Shown: positions 24,012 to 32,007 of the stretch, piece after piece
How the letters are laid out: every line of letters starts with the position of its first letter
How positions within the stretch are numbered: the first letter of the stretch is position 1
Source of the DNA: Armatimonadetes bacterium UBA1398
Lineage (GTDB): Bacteria; Armatimonadota; Zipacnadia; UBA1398
Direction: 5' to 3'
Length of the DNA: 32,011 nt
Assembly (NCBI GenBank): GCA_002305165.1
Contig: DBQI01000003.1
Coordinates: 1-32,011 of the forward strand
The notes under the pieces: generated by a model
Database searches by the model: none
The model's input: the letters and a program-made list of their open reading frames with translations, nothing else
What the model was told of the DNA's origin: nothing
Position numbers and translations under genes: made by a program

Positions 24012-24761
24012 ATGGACCTCAGCGTGTACGAGTCCATCTACTGGGCCGCAACGATCATAGGCGGCGGCTACCTGGTGTTCTCCGCACTCACCGGGCAACT
24101 GGGCGGGATGATGGACCATGACGCCGGGGCAGGCGGCCACGACGCCCACGTTGACTCGGGCCACGGCGCGGAGGCCCATGCGGAGGCGGGGCACGAAGCT
24201 GATGCGACGGGCGACACGGCCGACGCTGATTCGGACTCCAACGGGGCGGACGCCTTCACGATCACCAGCCCCGCTATCATCGCCACATTCTTAGGCATGG
24301 GCGGCATCTGCGGTCTTCTGTTCACACAGGCCGGCATCGGTGGCGCCATCAGCCTGCTCGCCGCAGGCGCGGCGGGGATCGCCTTGGCTGGGGCGGCTCT
24401 GTTCGGCCTGAACGGACTTCTCAGAAGGGTCCAGGGATCCAGCCACATCCGGTTCGCCGAAGCCACCAACCTGGAGGCCGAGGTCATCACCCCCATCGCC
24501 GAGAGAGGCGTGGGCGAGATCGCCTTTACCGCCAAAGGCAGCCGCCGAACCGGGCCCGCGCGATCCACCGATGGCCGCGCGATCCCCCGAGGGACGCGGG
24601 TCGTCATCGTCACCCATCGCGACGGCCACTTCAACGTTGAGGCAACGGTCGACGAGCGGCTGCGGCTGCTCGGTCTGCACGCGGCCGAGAGTTCGGGGGA
24701 GGCCGAGGCGTCGCCGTCCGCACCAGAGGATGTCGTTGTGAACTCACCCCCGCAGCAATAG
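24012..24761 (+). CDS. NfeD-like membrane protein with His/Asp-rich loop
   Basis: A 249-residue protein with an N-terminal membrane segment (about 8-30), a His/Asp/Ala-rich stretch (about 34-80, roughly seven His), two closely spaced hydrophobic segments (about 86-137) and a C-terminal OB-fold-like domain (about 145-220: LEAEVITPIAERGVGEI, then RVVIVTHRDGHFNVE). NfeD proteins partner SPFH proteins in membrane microdomains, which fits the flotillin gene 48 bases downstream. The His/Asp loop, probably outside the membrane, is a possible metal-binding feature. Family assignment is good; the role of the loop is inferred. Confidence 0.78.
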   Translation: MDLSVYESIYWAATIIGGGYLVFSALTGQLGGMMDHDAGAGGHDAHVDSGHGAEAHAEAGHEADATGDTADADSDSNGADAFTITSPAIIATFLGMGGICGLLFTQAGIGGAISLLAAGAAGIALAGAALFGLNGLLRRVQGSSHIRFAEATNLEAEVITPIAERGVGEIAFTAKGSRRTGPARSTDGRAIPRGTRVVIVTHRDGHFNVEATVDERLRLLGLHAAESSGEAEASPSAPEDVVVNSPPQQ

Positions 24762-24809
24762 GGAAAGCGTACTGCGCTCTGTCACGGGCTGGGAAAGGAT
24801 GAGGTCGCG

Positions 24810-26336
24810 GTGAATCTCGGCATCAAGATAGGCATAGCGGTACTAGGTATCGCCATCCTGCTGTTCATGATCTACGCAGCGCGCTACCGCAAGGCGCCAC
24901 CCAATACGGCCCTTATCGTCTACGGTAAGCGCGGGTTCAAGTGCGTTTACGGCGGCGGCATCTTCGTCTGGCCGGTCATTGAGCAGGTCTCGAAGCTCTC
25001 TCTCGAGGTCATGACGCTCGACGTAACCACCCCCGAGGTCTACACCAGCCTGGGTGTGCCCATCATGGTTGATGGCGTCGCCCAAGTGAAGATCGACGGC
25101 ACAGAGGAGATGATACGGACCGCCGCGGAGCAGTTCCTGGACAAGTCACCCGCGCAGGTCATGAATGTGGCTCTCCAGACGGTTGAGGGGCATCTTCGGG
25201 CGATCCTGGGCACCATGACGGTGGAGGAGGCGTACTCCAACCGCGACGCATTTGCCCAGCGAGTACAGGAAGTGGCGGCGAGCGACCTCGCCAACATGGG
25301 CCTGCGCATCGTCAGCTTCACGATCCGCGACATCCGCGACAAGCAGGGGTATCTCGAGGCACTGGGCAAGCCCCGCATCGCCCAGGTGAAACGCGACGCG
25401 ACGATCGGAGAGGCCGAGGCGGAGAGGGACGCAACCATCCGCTCCGCAGCGGCTCGGCAGGCTGGTGAAGAGGCTAAGTTCGCGGCCGAGGCCCAGATCG
25501 CCGATGCTCAGAGGGGTTACCAGATCAAGGCCGCGTCCTACAAGCGGGACGTCCAGCAGGCTCAGGCCGACGCCGACCTCTCCTACGAGCTTCAGAAGAA
25601 CCGCACCAGCCAGGAGGTCAAGCGTGAGGAGATCAAGGTCCAGGTCGTCGAGAAGGAGGGCATGATCGAGGTCGAGACCAAGGAGATCGAGCGGCGGCGA
25701 AAGGAGCTCGAAGCCGAGGTCGAACGACCCGCGGATGCGGAGAAGTACCGGATGCAGGCATTGGCCGAGGGCCAGCGCAGCAAGTACACCCTCGAGGCCG
25801 AAGGCCAGGCCGATGCCGCGCGCAGGCTCGGAGAGGGCGAGGCGGAGGCTGCTCGGGCCCGTGGTCTGGCCCAGGCTGAGGTCGAGAAGGCTCGCGGTCT
25901 GGTCGAGGCTGAGGTCCAGCGGGCTCGGGGCCTCGCCGAGGGCGACGCCGTCCGGGCGAAGGGGTTCGCCGAGGCCGAATCGATGATGAAGAAGGCCGAC
26001 GCGTGGAGGAACTACAACCAGGCCGCCGTGATCGAGCGAGTTGTGGAGGTCCTGCCGCAGATTGCGGCCGCCGTGGCTTCGCCGCTCGCCAAGACCGATC
26101 GGATCGTCATGGTCAGTGGGGGCGGCGAGGGAATCGGCGCCTCCAAGATCACCAAGGACGTCACCTCCATCATCTCGGAGTTGCCCCCTATCGTCGAAGC
26201 GCTATCTGGGGTGGACGTGCAGAAGCTTCTCGCTACGGTGCCGGGCCTCGGAGAGGCTGTAGCCGGTACGGAGAGCGTACCCGAACCTTCTGGGAGCGAC
26301 GCGGAGCCCGAACCAGTCGGTGACGAGACGGAATAG
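24810..26336 (+). CDS. flotillin-like SPFH protein
   Basis: A 508-residue flotillin (FloT/YuaG type). One N-terminal membrane segment (residues 5-24) is followed by the SPFH domain (about 28-200: PPNTALIVYGKRG, VPIMVDGVAQVKI) and a long coiled-coil flotillin region (about 200-410) rich in Ala-Glu repeats, including four tandem 11-residue units of the form ARGLxxAEVxK. The tail from about 480 is acidic and Pro-rich. The start is GTG 24810 with AAGGATGAGG upstream. It scaffolds ordered membrane domains and is the last gene of the pspA-nfeD-flotillin operon, which ends at a strong hairpin. Confidence 0.93.
   Translation: MNLGIKIGIAVLGIAILLFMIYAARYRKAPPNTALIVYGKRGFKCVYGGGIFVWPVIEQVSKLSLEVMTLDVTTPEVYTSLGVPIMVDGVAQVKIDGTEEMIRTAAEQFLDKSPAQVMNVALQTVEGHLRAILGTMTVEEAYSNRDAFAQRVQEVAASDLANMGLRIVSFTIRDIRDKQGYLEALGKPRIAQVKRDATIGEAEAERDATIRSAAARQAGEEAKFAAEAQIADAQRGYQIKAASYKRDVQQAQADADLSYELQKNRTSQEVKREEIKVQVVEKEGMIEVETKEIERRRKELEAEVERPADAEKYRMQALAEGQRSKYTLEAEGQADAARRLGEGEAEAARARGLAQAEVEKARGLVEAEVQRARGLAEGDAVRAKGFAEAESMMKKADAWRNYNQAAVIERVVEVLPQIAAAVASPLAKTDRIVMVSGGGEGIGASKITKDVTSIISELPPIVEALSGVDVQKLLATVPGLGEAVAGTESVPEPSGSDAEPEPVGDETE
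25857..25988 (+). repeat. four tandem 11-residue repeats in the flotillin coiled coil
   Basis: In-frame units ARGLAQAEVEK, ARGLVEAEVQR, ARGLAEGDAVR and AKGFAEAESMM lie end to end. The 33-base units are similar at DNA level in the first three copies. An 11-residue period fits a right-handed or straight coiled coil. Confidence 0.7.
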
Positions 26337-26346
26337 GGCCAGGCGT

Positions 26347-26383
26347 GGAGTGGTCGCCGACAGCACGGGCCGGCGACCACTCC
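26347..26383. terminator. bidirectional hairpin between flotillin and the GxGYxYP gene
   Basis: A perfect 13-base stem, GGAGTGGTCGCCG (26347-26359) and CGGCGACCACTCC (26371-26383), with an 11-base loop fills the 49-base gap between convergent stop codons. No T-tract follows on either strand, but the position between two tail-to-tail operons supports a terminator. Confidence 0.7.
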
Positions 26384-26385
26384 GC

Positions 26386-28728
26386 TCAGCGGCGCTCGAT
26401 ATGGACGCGCGAGATGCGCACGTCGGGGCCGCCGAGCACGAGCCGGAGGTCAGCTCCCGCGTTCTGCCGTCCCTCGAATCGCGCGTCAGTGAGATCGAAC
26501 ACGACCTGCAGCCATCGGCCACTACCGTCTGACTCCCAGCGGAGCGCGTGGTCCTTGTACGCGCCGTCCATGGTCGCCGACGTGTCGTGGGAGTCGTACT
26601 GCAGCCGCACGGTGACGTTCGGGTCTGAGGCGCAGCTGACCGTGACCCGGACCTGACCGTCGCTCTGCTCGCAGAAGCCATCATCGACATCGAAGTAGAG
26701 GAACCTCGTCGGGGCCGTCTCCTCCGAGGCCCAGTATGCTGGATCCGCGTCGCGCTCGATTCGGAAGCGTCCGTCGTTCTCCCACGCGGTGAACACGCCA
26801 TGAGACTGCGTCGGCGTAGCACTGACCTCGGCCGAGTCCCTGTAGGGCGAGGCCTCCGCTCCGTACATCTCCGGGTGCATCTCCACCTCTCGTACCAGCC
26901 ACAGGAGCGTGTAGAGATCAACGGGCATGGCTTGCTCGTCAGTCAGGGCGACAACGTGACTGTCAACCTCGGCGTACCAAGACGGCCTCTGGAGTATCGA
27001 GCGGTTCACATGGAAGTCCGGCATAGGGCCTCGAAACCTCCGGGCAATGTTCTCGGCGGCCTCCTGGGTGCTGCCGTAGAGGATCGTGCCCATGCGTATA
27101 AACGGCATCCCTTGGTGAATGCCCCGCAGATCCACCTTCTGAGGCACGATTCCGTCTGGAGAGAAGCGAGCGTACGCGTCCCAGCCGTCCTCTGTCAGCG
27201 GCGGGCCGAAACCGTCGATCACGAAGCCAGTGACCGATATGTCCCACTGGTCGAAGAGGGCGTGGCAGTGTCGCTCCCATGCGTCCATGCCGGAGGGCAG
27301 ATCCGAGTGCCAACGTGGCGGGCTGAGCAGACCGGGGTTCAGGTACCCGGCGCCCGAGTCTCCCGCCACGAAGAAGTCCTGATCGGTCATGTGAGCGCGC
27401 GCCCAGGCCATGCCAAGGGGGAAGCGGTAGCACAGGTTCGGGTTGAAGGCCCAGGAGAGTGGCGTCTCTCCGCGCCTTGGGTCAGTCCACATACTCGGAA
27501 GCTGCTGGTAGAGCCACGCCGCCGCGTCATAGTCCCCCACGTAGTGCGCGAAGTAGTGCCTGGGCACAATCCGGCCGTCAGCATCGAGGATGCCCCTTGC
27601 TGTGAGGCTCTCCCGAGTGGGCTTGGGGTTCTGAGGGTAGTGGTCATCGAGGGGGTAGTGCTGAAAGAAGGAGGCATTAGCCATTGCGCTGAGCCCCAGG
27701 GCGTCGGCGTCCATGTAGGCGTTGAAGCAAGAGAGGATCTCGGCGTACTTCCACTCCGTCGGAACGCCGCCGTGCGTGCCACCCGCGCTCCAGGCGTCGA
27801 TCTGGAAGTCAGTGTACTTGTAGGCCCATGGGGTGAAGCCGGCAACGTGGATCATCGCCTGACCGTCGACTGCCTCCCAGGCGGTGCGCAGGATAGTCCG
27901 CAAGGTGCGGGCGTCAGTCCCCAGGGGCTGGTCTGGATCGTCCACGGGAGTTTCATCCTCCCAGACGCCCAGATCGAAGACGAGCCCGCCCTTCGCGATG
28001 ATGTAGTCCTGGTTGGTGAGTGTGTGACTGACCGGCGAGCCGGCCATGCATGACTCCAACCAGTGGGCGTCCAGGTAGTACCCCATAGTAGTGGGCGTCA
28101 GGCGTCCGGGGCGAAGGTAGTTCTCCACGAGCCACAGATAGGCGTCGCACTTGGCGCTCCCGGAGGAGGGGAGGGCGGTGCCCGGGACGGTTCCCTTGCC
28201 CGTGAAGAGCGGATCTCCGCCCTCAGATAGCAGCAGAACCAGGACAGGGAGCCCGTCCTCGCCCGCCGTCAGCCGCTGGTAGAGCGAGCCGGGTGCGTCG
28301 TCATAGCGTAGGCAGAGCAGGCTGTCGGCGCCCGCGATGGTTGACGCGACATTGCTAGTCGCCGGGACTCGCTCGTCCCACGCCACAGCCCCCTTGTAGT
28401 GAGGCGCGAACCGCTCCAGAAGGTCCGTCAGGTCCGTGGCCTGCTCGACCCGGGCGCCCTCTAGCCAGCCGCCCGGCTCCGTCATCACGTCCCACCAGAA
28501 GTCATCCGTCGGCATCACGTACCGGATGTACAGCCGCGGAGCGTCACGGTTCACGATGCCCTGGAGCGACACAACGAGGTGCGTGGTGTCCCAGAACTCG
28601 CGCCGCTGCTCGGGATCGGCCAAGTCCAGTTCGAAGAGGTAGGACATATCGTAGGTGACGACCACGGGCGTTCCCTCCAGCGCGGGCGCCTGTCCTAGGG
28701 TGAGCATGAGGCACAGAGAAGCCAGCAT
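26386..28728 (-). CDS. GxGYxYP family secreted protein (putative glycoside hydrolase-like)
   Basis: A 780-residue secreted protein with a Sec leader (residues 1-17). The N-terminal region contains THLVVSLQGIVNRDAPRLYIRY, typical of GxGYxYP-family proteins. The central catalytic-like region carries the family signature as GDSGAGYLNPGLL (about 456-468), and a C-terminal beta-sandwich (about 640-780) resembles carbohydrate-binding modules. Its enzymatic activity is not established; the family is found near polysaccharide and organic-acid genes. ATG 28728 is preferred over TTG 28749 because AGGA lies five bases upstream. It starts seven bases after the amidohydrolase stop codon, so the two are likely translationally coupled. 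Confidence 0.8.
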   Translation of the reverse strand: MLASLCLMLTLGQAPALEGTPVVVTYDMSYLFELDLADPEQRREFWDTTHLVVSLQGIVNRDAPRLYIRYVMPTDDFWWDVMTEPGGWLEGARVEQATDLTDLLERFAPHYKGAVAWDERVPATSNVASTIAGADSLLCLRYDDAPGSLYQRLTAGEDGLPVLVLLLSEGGDPLFTGKGTVPGTALPSSGSAKCDAYLWLVENYLRPGRLTPTTMGYYLDAHWLESCMAGSPVSHTLTNQDYIIAKGGLVFDLGVWEDETPVDDPDQPLGTDARTLRTILRTAWEAVDGQAMIHVAGFTPWAYKYTDFQIDAWSAGGTHGGVPTEWKYAEILSCFNAYMDADALGLSAMANASFFQHYPLDDHYPQNPKPTRESLTARGILDADGRIVPRHYFAHYVGDYDAAAWLYQQLPSMWTDPRRGETPLSWAFNPNLCYRFPLGMAWARAHMTDQDFFVAGDSGAGYLNPGLLSPPRWHSDLPSGMDAWERHCHALFDQWDISVTGFVIDGFGPPLTEDGWDAYARFSPDGIVPQKVDLRGIHQGMPFIRMGTILYGSTQEAAENIARRFRGPMPDFHVNRSILQRPSWYAEVDSHVVALTDEQAMPVDLYTLLWLVREVEMHPEMYGAEASPYRDSAEVSATPTQSHGVFTAWENDGRFRIERDADPAYWASEETAPTRFLYFDVDDGFCEQSDGQVRVTVSCASDPNVTVRLQYDSHDTSATMDGAYKDHALRWESDGSGRWLQVVFDLTDARFEGRQNAGADLRLVLGGPDVRISRVHIERR

Positions 28729-28735
28729 TGGGTTC

Positions 28736-30184
28736 CTACCCCTCGACAAGATGATCCCACGGCACGGTGCGCGCCGCGGCTCGTTTGTCCTCCAGCCTGA
28801 AGATCGCCTCCGCGTTACCGTGCATGAGTGGGTCGATCAGTTCGATCGCATCGCTACGCGTCAGCCAACCGCTGCGAAGCAGATCGGTGAGCGCGCGCGC
28901 GATACCGTGGCGCGCTAGGGAGGCGTGGCCTGCCACCAACTCGACGGGGACGTAATCGCCGCCGAAGGTGAGCAGCTTGTTGGACGGGGCAGCCATCAGG
29001 TAGCTCCGCAGAAACCGTGCCGACGCCTCGGGGTTCATGATCCAGGCCCAGCACATGTCGATGACGGCGTTGTGCCAGTGTTTGGCAATCGCGATCATCT
29101 GATCCTCGTACGGGTAGCAGATGTGCATCAGCACGAATGTGGTCTCTGGAGAGAGGCGAAGAAGCTCGCAGACGTCACCGGGATTCGTGCCCACCCGATG
29201 AAGGGGCATGTGGCCGCTACCTGCGTAGAACCCTGTGTGGAGCTTGACCGGCAAGCCGTTCTCGGTCGCCCTGCGTACGCAGTACCAGAACAGGTGATCC
29301 TGGATCGCCTTGGTCTCAGCATTGGACACGGGATCTCCCGAGAGCTGACGAAGGAACGGCTCAGCGACCTCATCTGCCGGGACATCGGCGAAGTCGAGTC
29401 GACGTCCGTACGCGGCCTGGCTTTTGACGGCTGTCGCGTACACCCCGTAGTGATCGAACCACCAGTCGATCACCCCATGGTAGTCGACGAGATCCTCGAC
29501 ATCGATGCCGGTCACCGCCGCCGGCCGACGCCAGTCTGGCCCCATGTGTAGATCCATGATGGAGATGTCCTGCATCAGCAACAGAGGGCGTTCGGTCTCT
29601 CGATAGACCACGGCATCGAGCGAGTCCACCTGGCAAGAGTCGACGCCAGCCACCTCACGGAGCACGCGCTCGTAGAACCCGGGCGCGACCAAGTCGCGGT
29701 ACCCCTCCGCCATGGCTTCGAATGTGCTAGCGCTGACATCCTCAACACCGTACAGCCGCTTGGCCGCGATGCGCACGGCTTGGCCGTAGCCAGTGCGCCT
29801 AACCGCGTGCCAGTGAGGCTCCAGCGCCGCCCACTTGTCTGCCAGAGGCACGTCTGGCCCGCAGAGCCGTCCCATCTCGTCCGGCGTCATACCGGCGGAG
29901 ATCAGGTCGCTGTTGACGTAGTGGCTGAACAGCGCCCCCACATCGTCACAGGGGATCCCGTGGCCCGGCTCCCACCGGACGCGCGTGGACTCCTCTGGCA
30001 GATGCTCATGGGTGTCGACGAAGTACGTCCATTCCACCCATGCGGCGATCTCGTCATCCAAGCTCCCTTCGACCTCGCCGTCAGCGAGGGACTCCCGCCC
30101 GTGCATGCTGAAGGCGGCGTCTGGAGGGGCGGCCACGCCGTCATCCGGCCTCGCGGGGTCGAGTGGCGAAGGTCTGTCATCCAT
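28736..30184 (-). CDS. amidohydrolase-2 family metal-dependent hydrolase
   Basis: A 482-residue TIM-barrel hydrolase. The first-strand metal motif is VDTHEHL (His59, His61). Later elements are LPVKLHTGF, a TTFVLMHICYPY strand, and FGGDYVP with the likely catalytic Asp. The C-terminal LIDPLMHGNAEAIFRL is typical of amidohydrolase-2 (PF04909) proteins. ATG 30184 is chosen because GAGGAGG sits six bases upstream; the 22-residue extension to 30250 lacks such a site. There is no signal peptide, so it is cytosolic, unlike its secreted partner. Some uronate isomerases share this fold; the substrate is unknown, but pairing with a GxGYxYP protein points to carbohydrate-derived acids. Confidence 0.8.
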   Translation of the reverse strand: MDDRPSPLDPARPDDGVAAPPDAAFSMHGRESLADGEVEGSLDDEIAAWVEWTYFVDTHEHLPEESTRVRWEPGHGIPCDDVGALFSHYVNSDLISAGMTPDEMGRLCGPDVPLADKWAALEPHWHAVRRTGYGQAVRIAAKRLYGVEDVSASTFEAMAEGYRDLVAPGFYERVLREVAGVDSCQVDSLDAVVYRETERPLLLMQDISIMDLHMGPDWRRPAAVTGIDVEDLVDYHGVIDWWFDHYGVYATAVKSQAAYGRRLDFADVPADEVAEPFLRQLSGDPVSNAETKAIQDHLFWYCVRRATENGLPVKLHTGFYAGSGHMPLHRVGTNPGDVCELLRLSPETTFVLMHICYPYEDQMIAIAKHWHNAVIDMCWAWIMNPEASARFLRSYLMAAPSNKLLTFGGDYVPVELVAGHASLARHGIARALTDLLRSGWLTRSDAIELIDPLMHGNAEAIFRLEDKRAAARTVPWDHLVEG

Positions 30185-30210
30185 CGGTGTCCTCCTCGGC
30201 GAATGCTCCT

Positions 30211-30235
30211 TGGCGCCGGCATTCCGGCAGCGCCA
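30211..30235. repeat. imperfect inverted repeat upstream of the amidohydrolase
   Basis: TGGCGC at 30211-30216 pairs with GCGCCA at 30230-30235, enclosing a CCGG-cattCCGG core, in the 124-base gap between the divergent amidohydrolase and acetyltransferase genes. It could be an operator or a leader hairpin. No convincing promoter hexamers were seen. Confidence 0.3.
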
Positions 30236-30308
30236 CTCCATGTCCTGCAATCAGAGGTCGGGGCCGATGGCGCGCCGAAATCCCGTGGAAAGCGTGTCGG
30301 GGGAACCT

Positions 30309-30884
30309 ATGGGCAAGCACGTGGACGTACGCATGGATCGCCCCGACCTCGAGGGCCTACCTCCCATCGAGGTCCCTGCCGGGTATGAGCTCATCACCTT
30401 CTCGCCAGGTCTTTTCGAGGAGTGGGTGGCGCTGCTCGACCGCTGCTTCCCCGAATTGGAGCCTTTCGACAAGGGCAAGTGGGCGTCCCGCACCATCGAA
30501 AGACCCCAGTTCATGCCTGAGGGCACCTTCTTCGTCCGACACTCCGGTTCATTGGTAGCGACCGCGTTCTGTTGGCTAGACGAGCCGGACGAGCGCGAGT
30601 TGGGGCGTGTGCATTGGGTGGGGGCCGAGGATGCCCATCGTGGCAGGAGCCTCGGACGGCTGGTGACGGTGGCTGTTCTGCACCACATGGTGTCCGTGGG
30701 GTTGAAGCGCGCCATGCTGGACACCCAGGACTACCGGCTGCCCGCCGTGAACCTCTACCTGAAACTGGGCTTCGTTCCCACGCCTCAGAACGAAGCCCAG
30801 ATAGATGCTTGGCGGCGGGTCCTCTCCTCACTGGGCAGGAGCGACATTCCTCTGCCAGCGGGGCCCTTTGAGCAGCTACCGTAA
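30309..30884 (+). CDS. GNAT family N-acetyltransferase
   Basis: A 191-residue GNAT protein. Motif A, binding acetyl-CoA pyrophosphate, is WVGAEDAHRGRSLGRLVTVAVL, with RGRSLG in the place of the Q/RxxGxG/A loop. The C-terminal LDTQDYRLPAVNLYLKLGFVPT is the usual motif B and closing strand. ATG 30309 is taken because GGGGGA precedes it and homologous N-termini begin near RPDLEGLP; a start at 30267 is possible. The acceptor substrate is unknown. It overlaps the convergent transporter gene by nine bases. Confidence 0.82.
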   Translation: MGKHVDVRMDRPDLEGLPPIEVPAGYELITFSPGLFEEWVALLDRCFPELEPFDKGKWASRTIERPQFMPEGTFFVRHSGSLVATAFCWLDEPDERELGRVHWVGAEDAHRGRSLGRLVTVAVLHHMVSVGLKRAMLDTQDYRLPAVNLYLKLGFVPTPQNEAQIDAWRRVLSSLGRSDIPLPAGPFEQLP

Positions 30885-31778
30885 TGCGTTGACCAGCGTA
30901 ACCGCCCCGAGCGCGAAGCAGGCGCATGCAACGGCCGCGGTGAGCTTCTTCGTGGGCAAGACCCGGACAGTCGGTGACGCGAGGAGCGCCGCGACGGTGC
31001 CCCCCAGGATGAGGCCCCCAGCCAAACGCCAGTCGACGCCCTGGCGCCCCAAGGCGTAGCCTACGAGACCGCCGGCGCAGGTGAGCAGCTCCGAGGCCGA
31101 GGTGATCGCCACGGCGCTCTTGGCATTCGCACCAGCCACGATCTGCCCGCTGGTCACGATGGGGCCGTACCCGCCGCCCATGAAGCCCTTGTTGAGCGCG
31201 GCGATCAGTCCCAACACAGCGGCTCGAGCCCACGTGAAGGTGATACGCAGCCTTCCCGTTGCCGCCAGAGCGGCGAGAAAGCCCATTGAGATGACGATAC
31301 CGCCCGTGATCAGGCGCATCGTGTCCTGAGGCATCTCCACAGCCACGCGCCCTGCGACGAGGCCCCCGATCACGCCGCAGGTCCCGAGAATGAGCGCTAC
31401 GCCCAGCCCCGGGCGCAGCTCGACGTTGCCCCAACAGTAATGGCCCACCGACGCCACAGTACCCGATACCAGCTCCTGAACCAGGATGGCGGGCACGATG
31501 TGCAGAGGCTCGAAGCCAAGGAGCAGTAGGGTAGGAGTGAGGGTTGTTCCGTAGCCCATACCCAAGGAGCTGTCCACGTACTCGGCCACAAAGGAAAGCA
31601 TCGCGGCTAGAATGATGACGGTGAGTGGGCCGCCGCTCCGCACGATGCTCGCGGCCTTCTCGTCCATTACGAGGCCCGCCACAATCATCAGCGCCAGCAG
31701 CGCGCCCGACGTCACCCAGAGTCCGACCAGGAACGCCTTCCCCCGCCGCCTGGCCCTCTCGCTGACCCGCGGAACCAT
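30876..31778 (-). CDS. TauE/SafE family anion exporter
   Basis: A 300-residue membrane protein with about eight hydrophobic segments and the two family repeats (MLSFVAEYVDSSLGMGYGTTLTPTLLLLGF near the N-terminus, and GFMGGGYGPIVTSG in the second half). TauE/SafE proteins move sulfite, sulfoacetate or related organic anions across the inner membrane; the substrate here is not shown. ATG 31778 is preferred over GTG 31799 because AGGAG lies six bases upstream. A palindrome carrying an extended -10 box lies directly upstream. Confidence 0.85.
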   Translation of the reverse strand: MVPRVSERARRRGKAFLVGLWVTSGALLALMIVAGLVMDEKAASIVRSGGPLTVIILAAMLSFVAEYVDSSLGMGYGTTLTPTLLLLGFEPLHIVPAILVQELVSGTVASVGHYCWGNVELRPGLGVALILGTCGVIGGLVAGRVAVEMPQDTMRLITGGIVISMGFLAALAATGRLRITFTWARAAVLGLIAALNKGFMGGGYGPIVTSGQIVAGANAKSAVAITSASELLTCAGGLVGYALGRQGVDWRLAGGLILGGTVAALLASPTVRVLPTKKLTAAVACACFALGAVTLVNALR

Positions 31779-31809
31779 ACATCTCTCCTCGCCTGACACC
31801 CGGCGACGG

Positions 31810-31839
31810 ATTATAGCACTCCTATGATAGTGCTATAAG
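31810..31839. promoter_or_regulatory. palindromic operator overlapping an extended -10 promoter
   Basis: TTATAGCACT (31811-31820) and AGTGCTATAA (31829-31838) form a perfect 10-base inverted repeat with an 8-base spacer. On the minus strand it contains TGCTATAAT, an extended -10, placed to start the TauE-like gene about 25 bases before its ATG. By symmetry the plus strand has TGCTATAAG facing the small ORF at 31924. A repressor bound here would cover both. The AGCACT/AGTGCT core resembles CIRCE, but the spacing is 8 rather than 11 bases. Confidence 0.6.
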
Positions 31840-31923
31840 AGTGTAACGGTTGAGTCGGAGGTGAGGATCCCGCCGTCCAGGAACCGGCGTGACGGGCGGA
31901 GGGAGGAGATAGGAGGCAGTTTG

Positions 31924-32007
31924 ATGGCATGGGATGTTCTCGTCGCCGACTACGGGATGGAACCAGTACTATGGCGGCCCTTTCAATCTATCCCGTATCA
32001 TTCATGA
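31924..32007 (+). CDS. 27-codon ORF with strong ribosome site, unassigned
   Basis: ATG 31924 is preceded by AGGAGG at an ideal 7-base spacing, and a leader hairpin (CGCCGTC 31871-31877 with GACGGGCG 31891-31898, one bulge) lies before it. The peptide begins MAWDVLVADYGMEP and ends at TGA 32005-32007, four bases from the window edge. It may be a small peptide gene, or the start of a larger gene broken by a frameshift or sequencing error near the edge. I do not recognise it; a resemblance of MAWDVLVADYG to hydroxyacid-dehydrogenase N-termini is too weak to name. Confidence 0.35.
   Translation: MAWDVLVADYGMEPVLWRPFQSIPYHS

Noticed and set aside
26800..28053. 417-codon plus-strand ORF
   Set aside because: Antisense to the GxGYxYP gene; the composition is typical of GC-rich mirror frames and no motif is present.
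30511..31782. 423-codon minus-strand ORF overlapping the TauE/SafE gene
   Set aside because: Different frame over a clear membrane transporter; the product is Arg/Gly/Ala-rich with no domain.
31811..31838. CIRCE heat-shock operator
   Set aside because: The AGCACT/AGTGCT core matches, but the spacing between half-sites is 8 instead of 11 bases and no chaperone gene is near.
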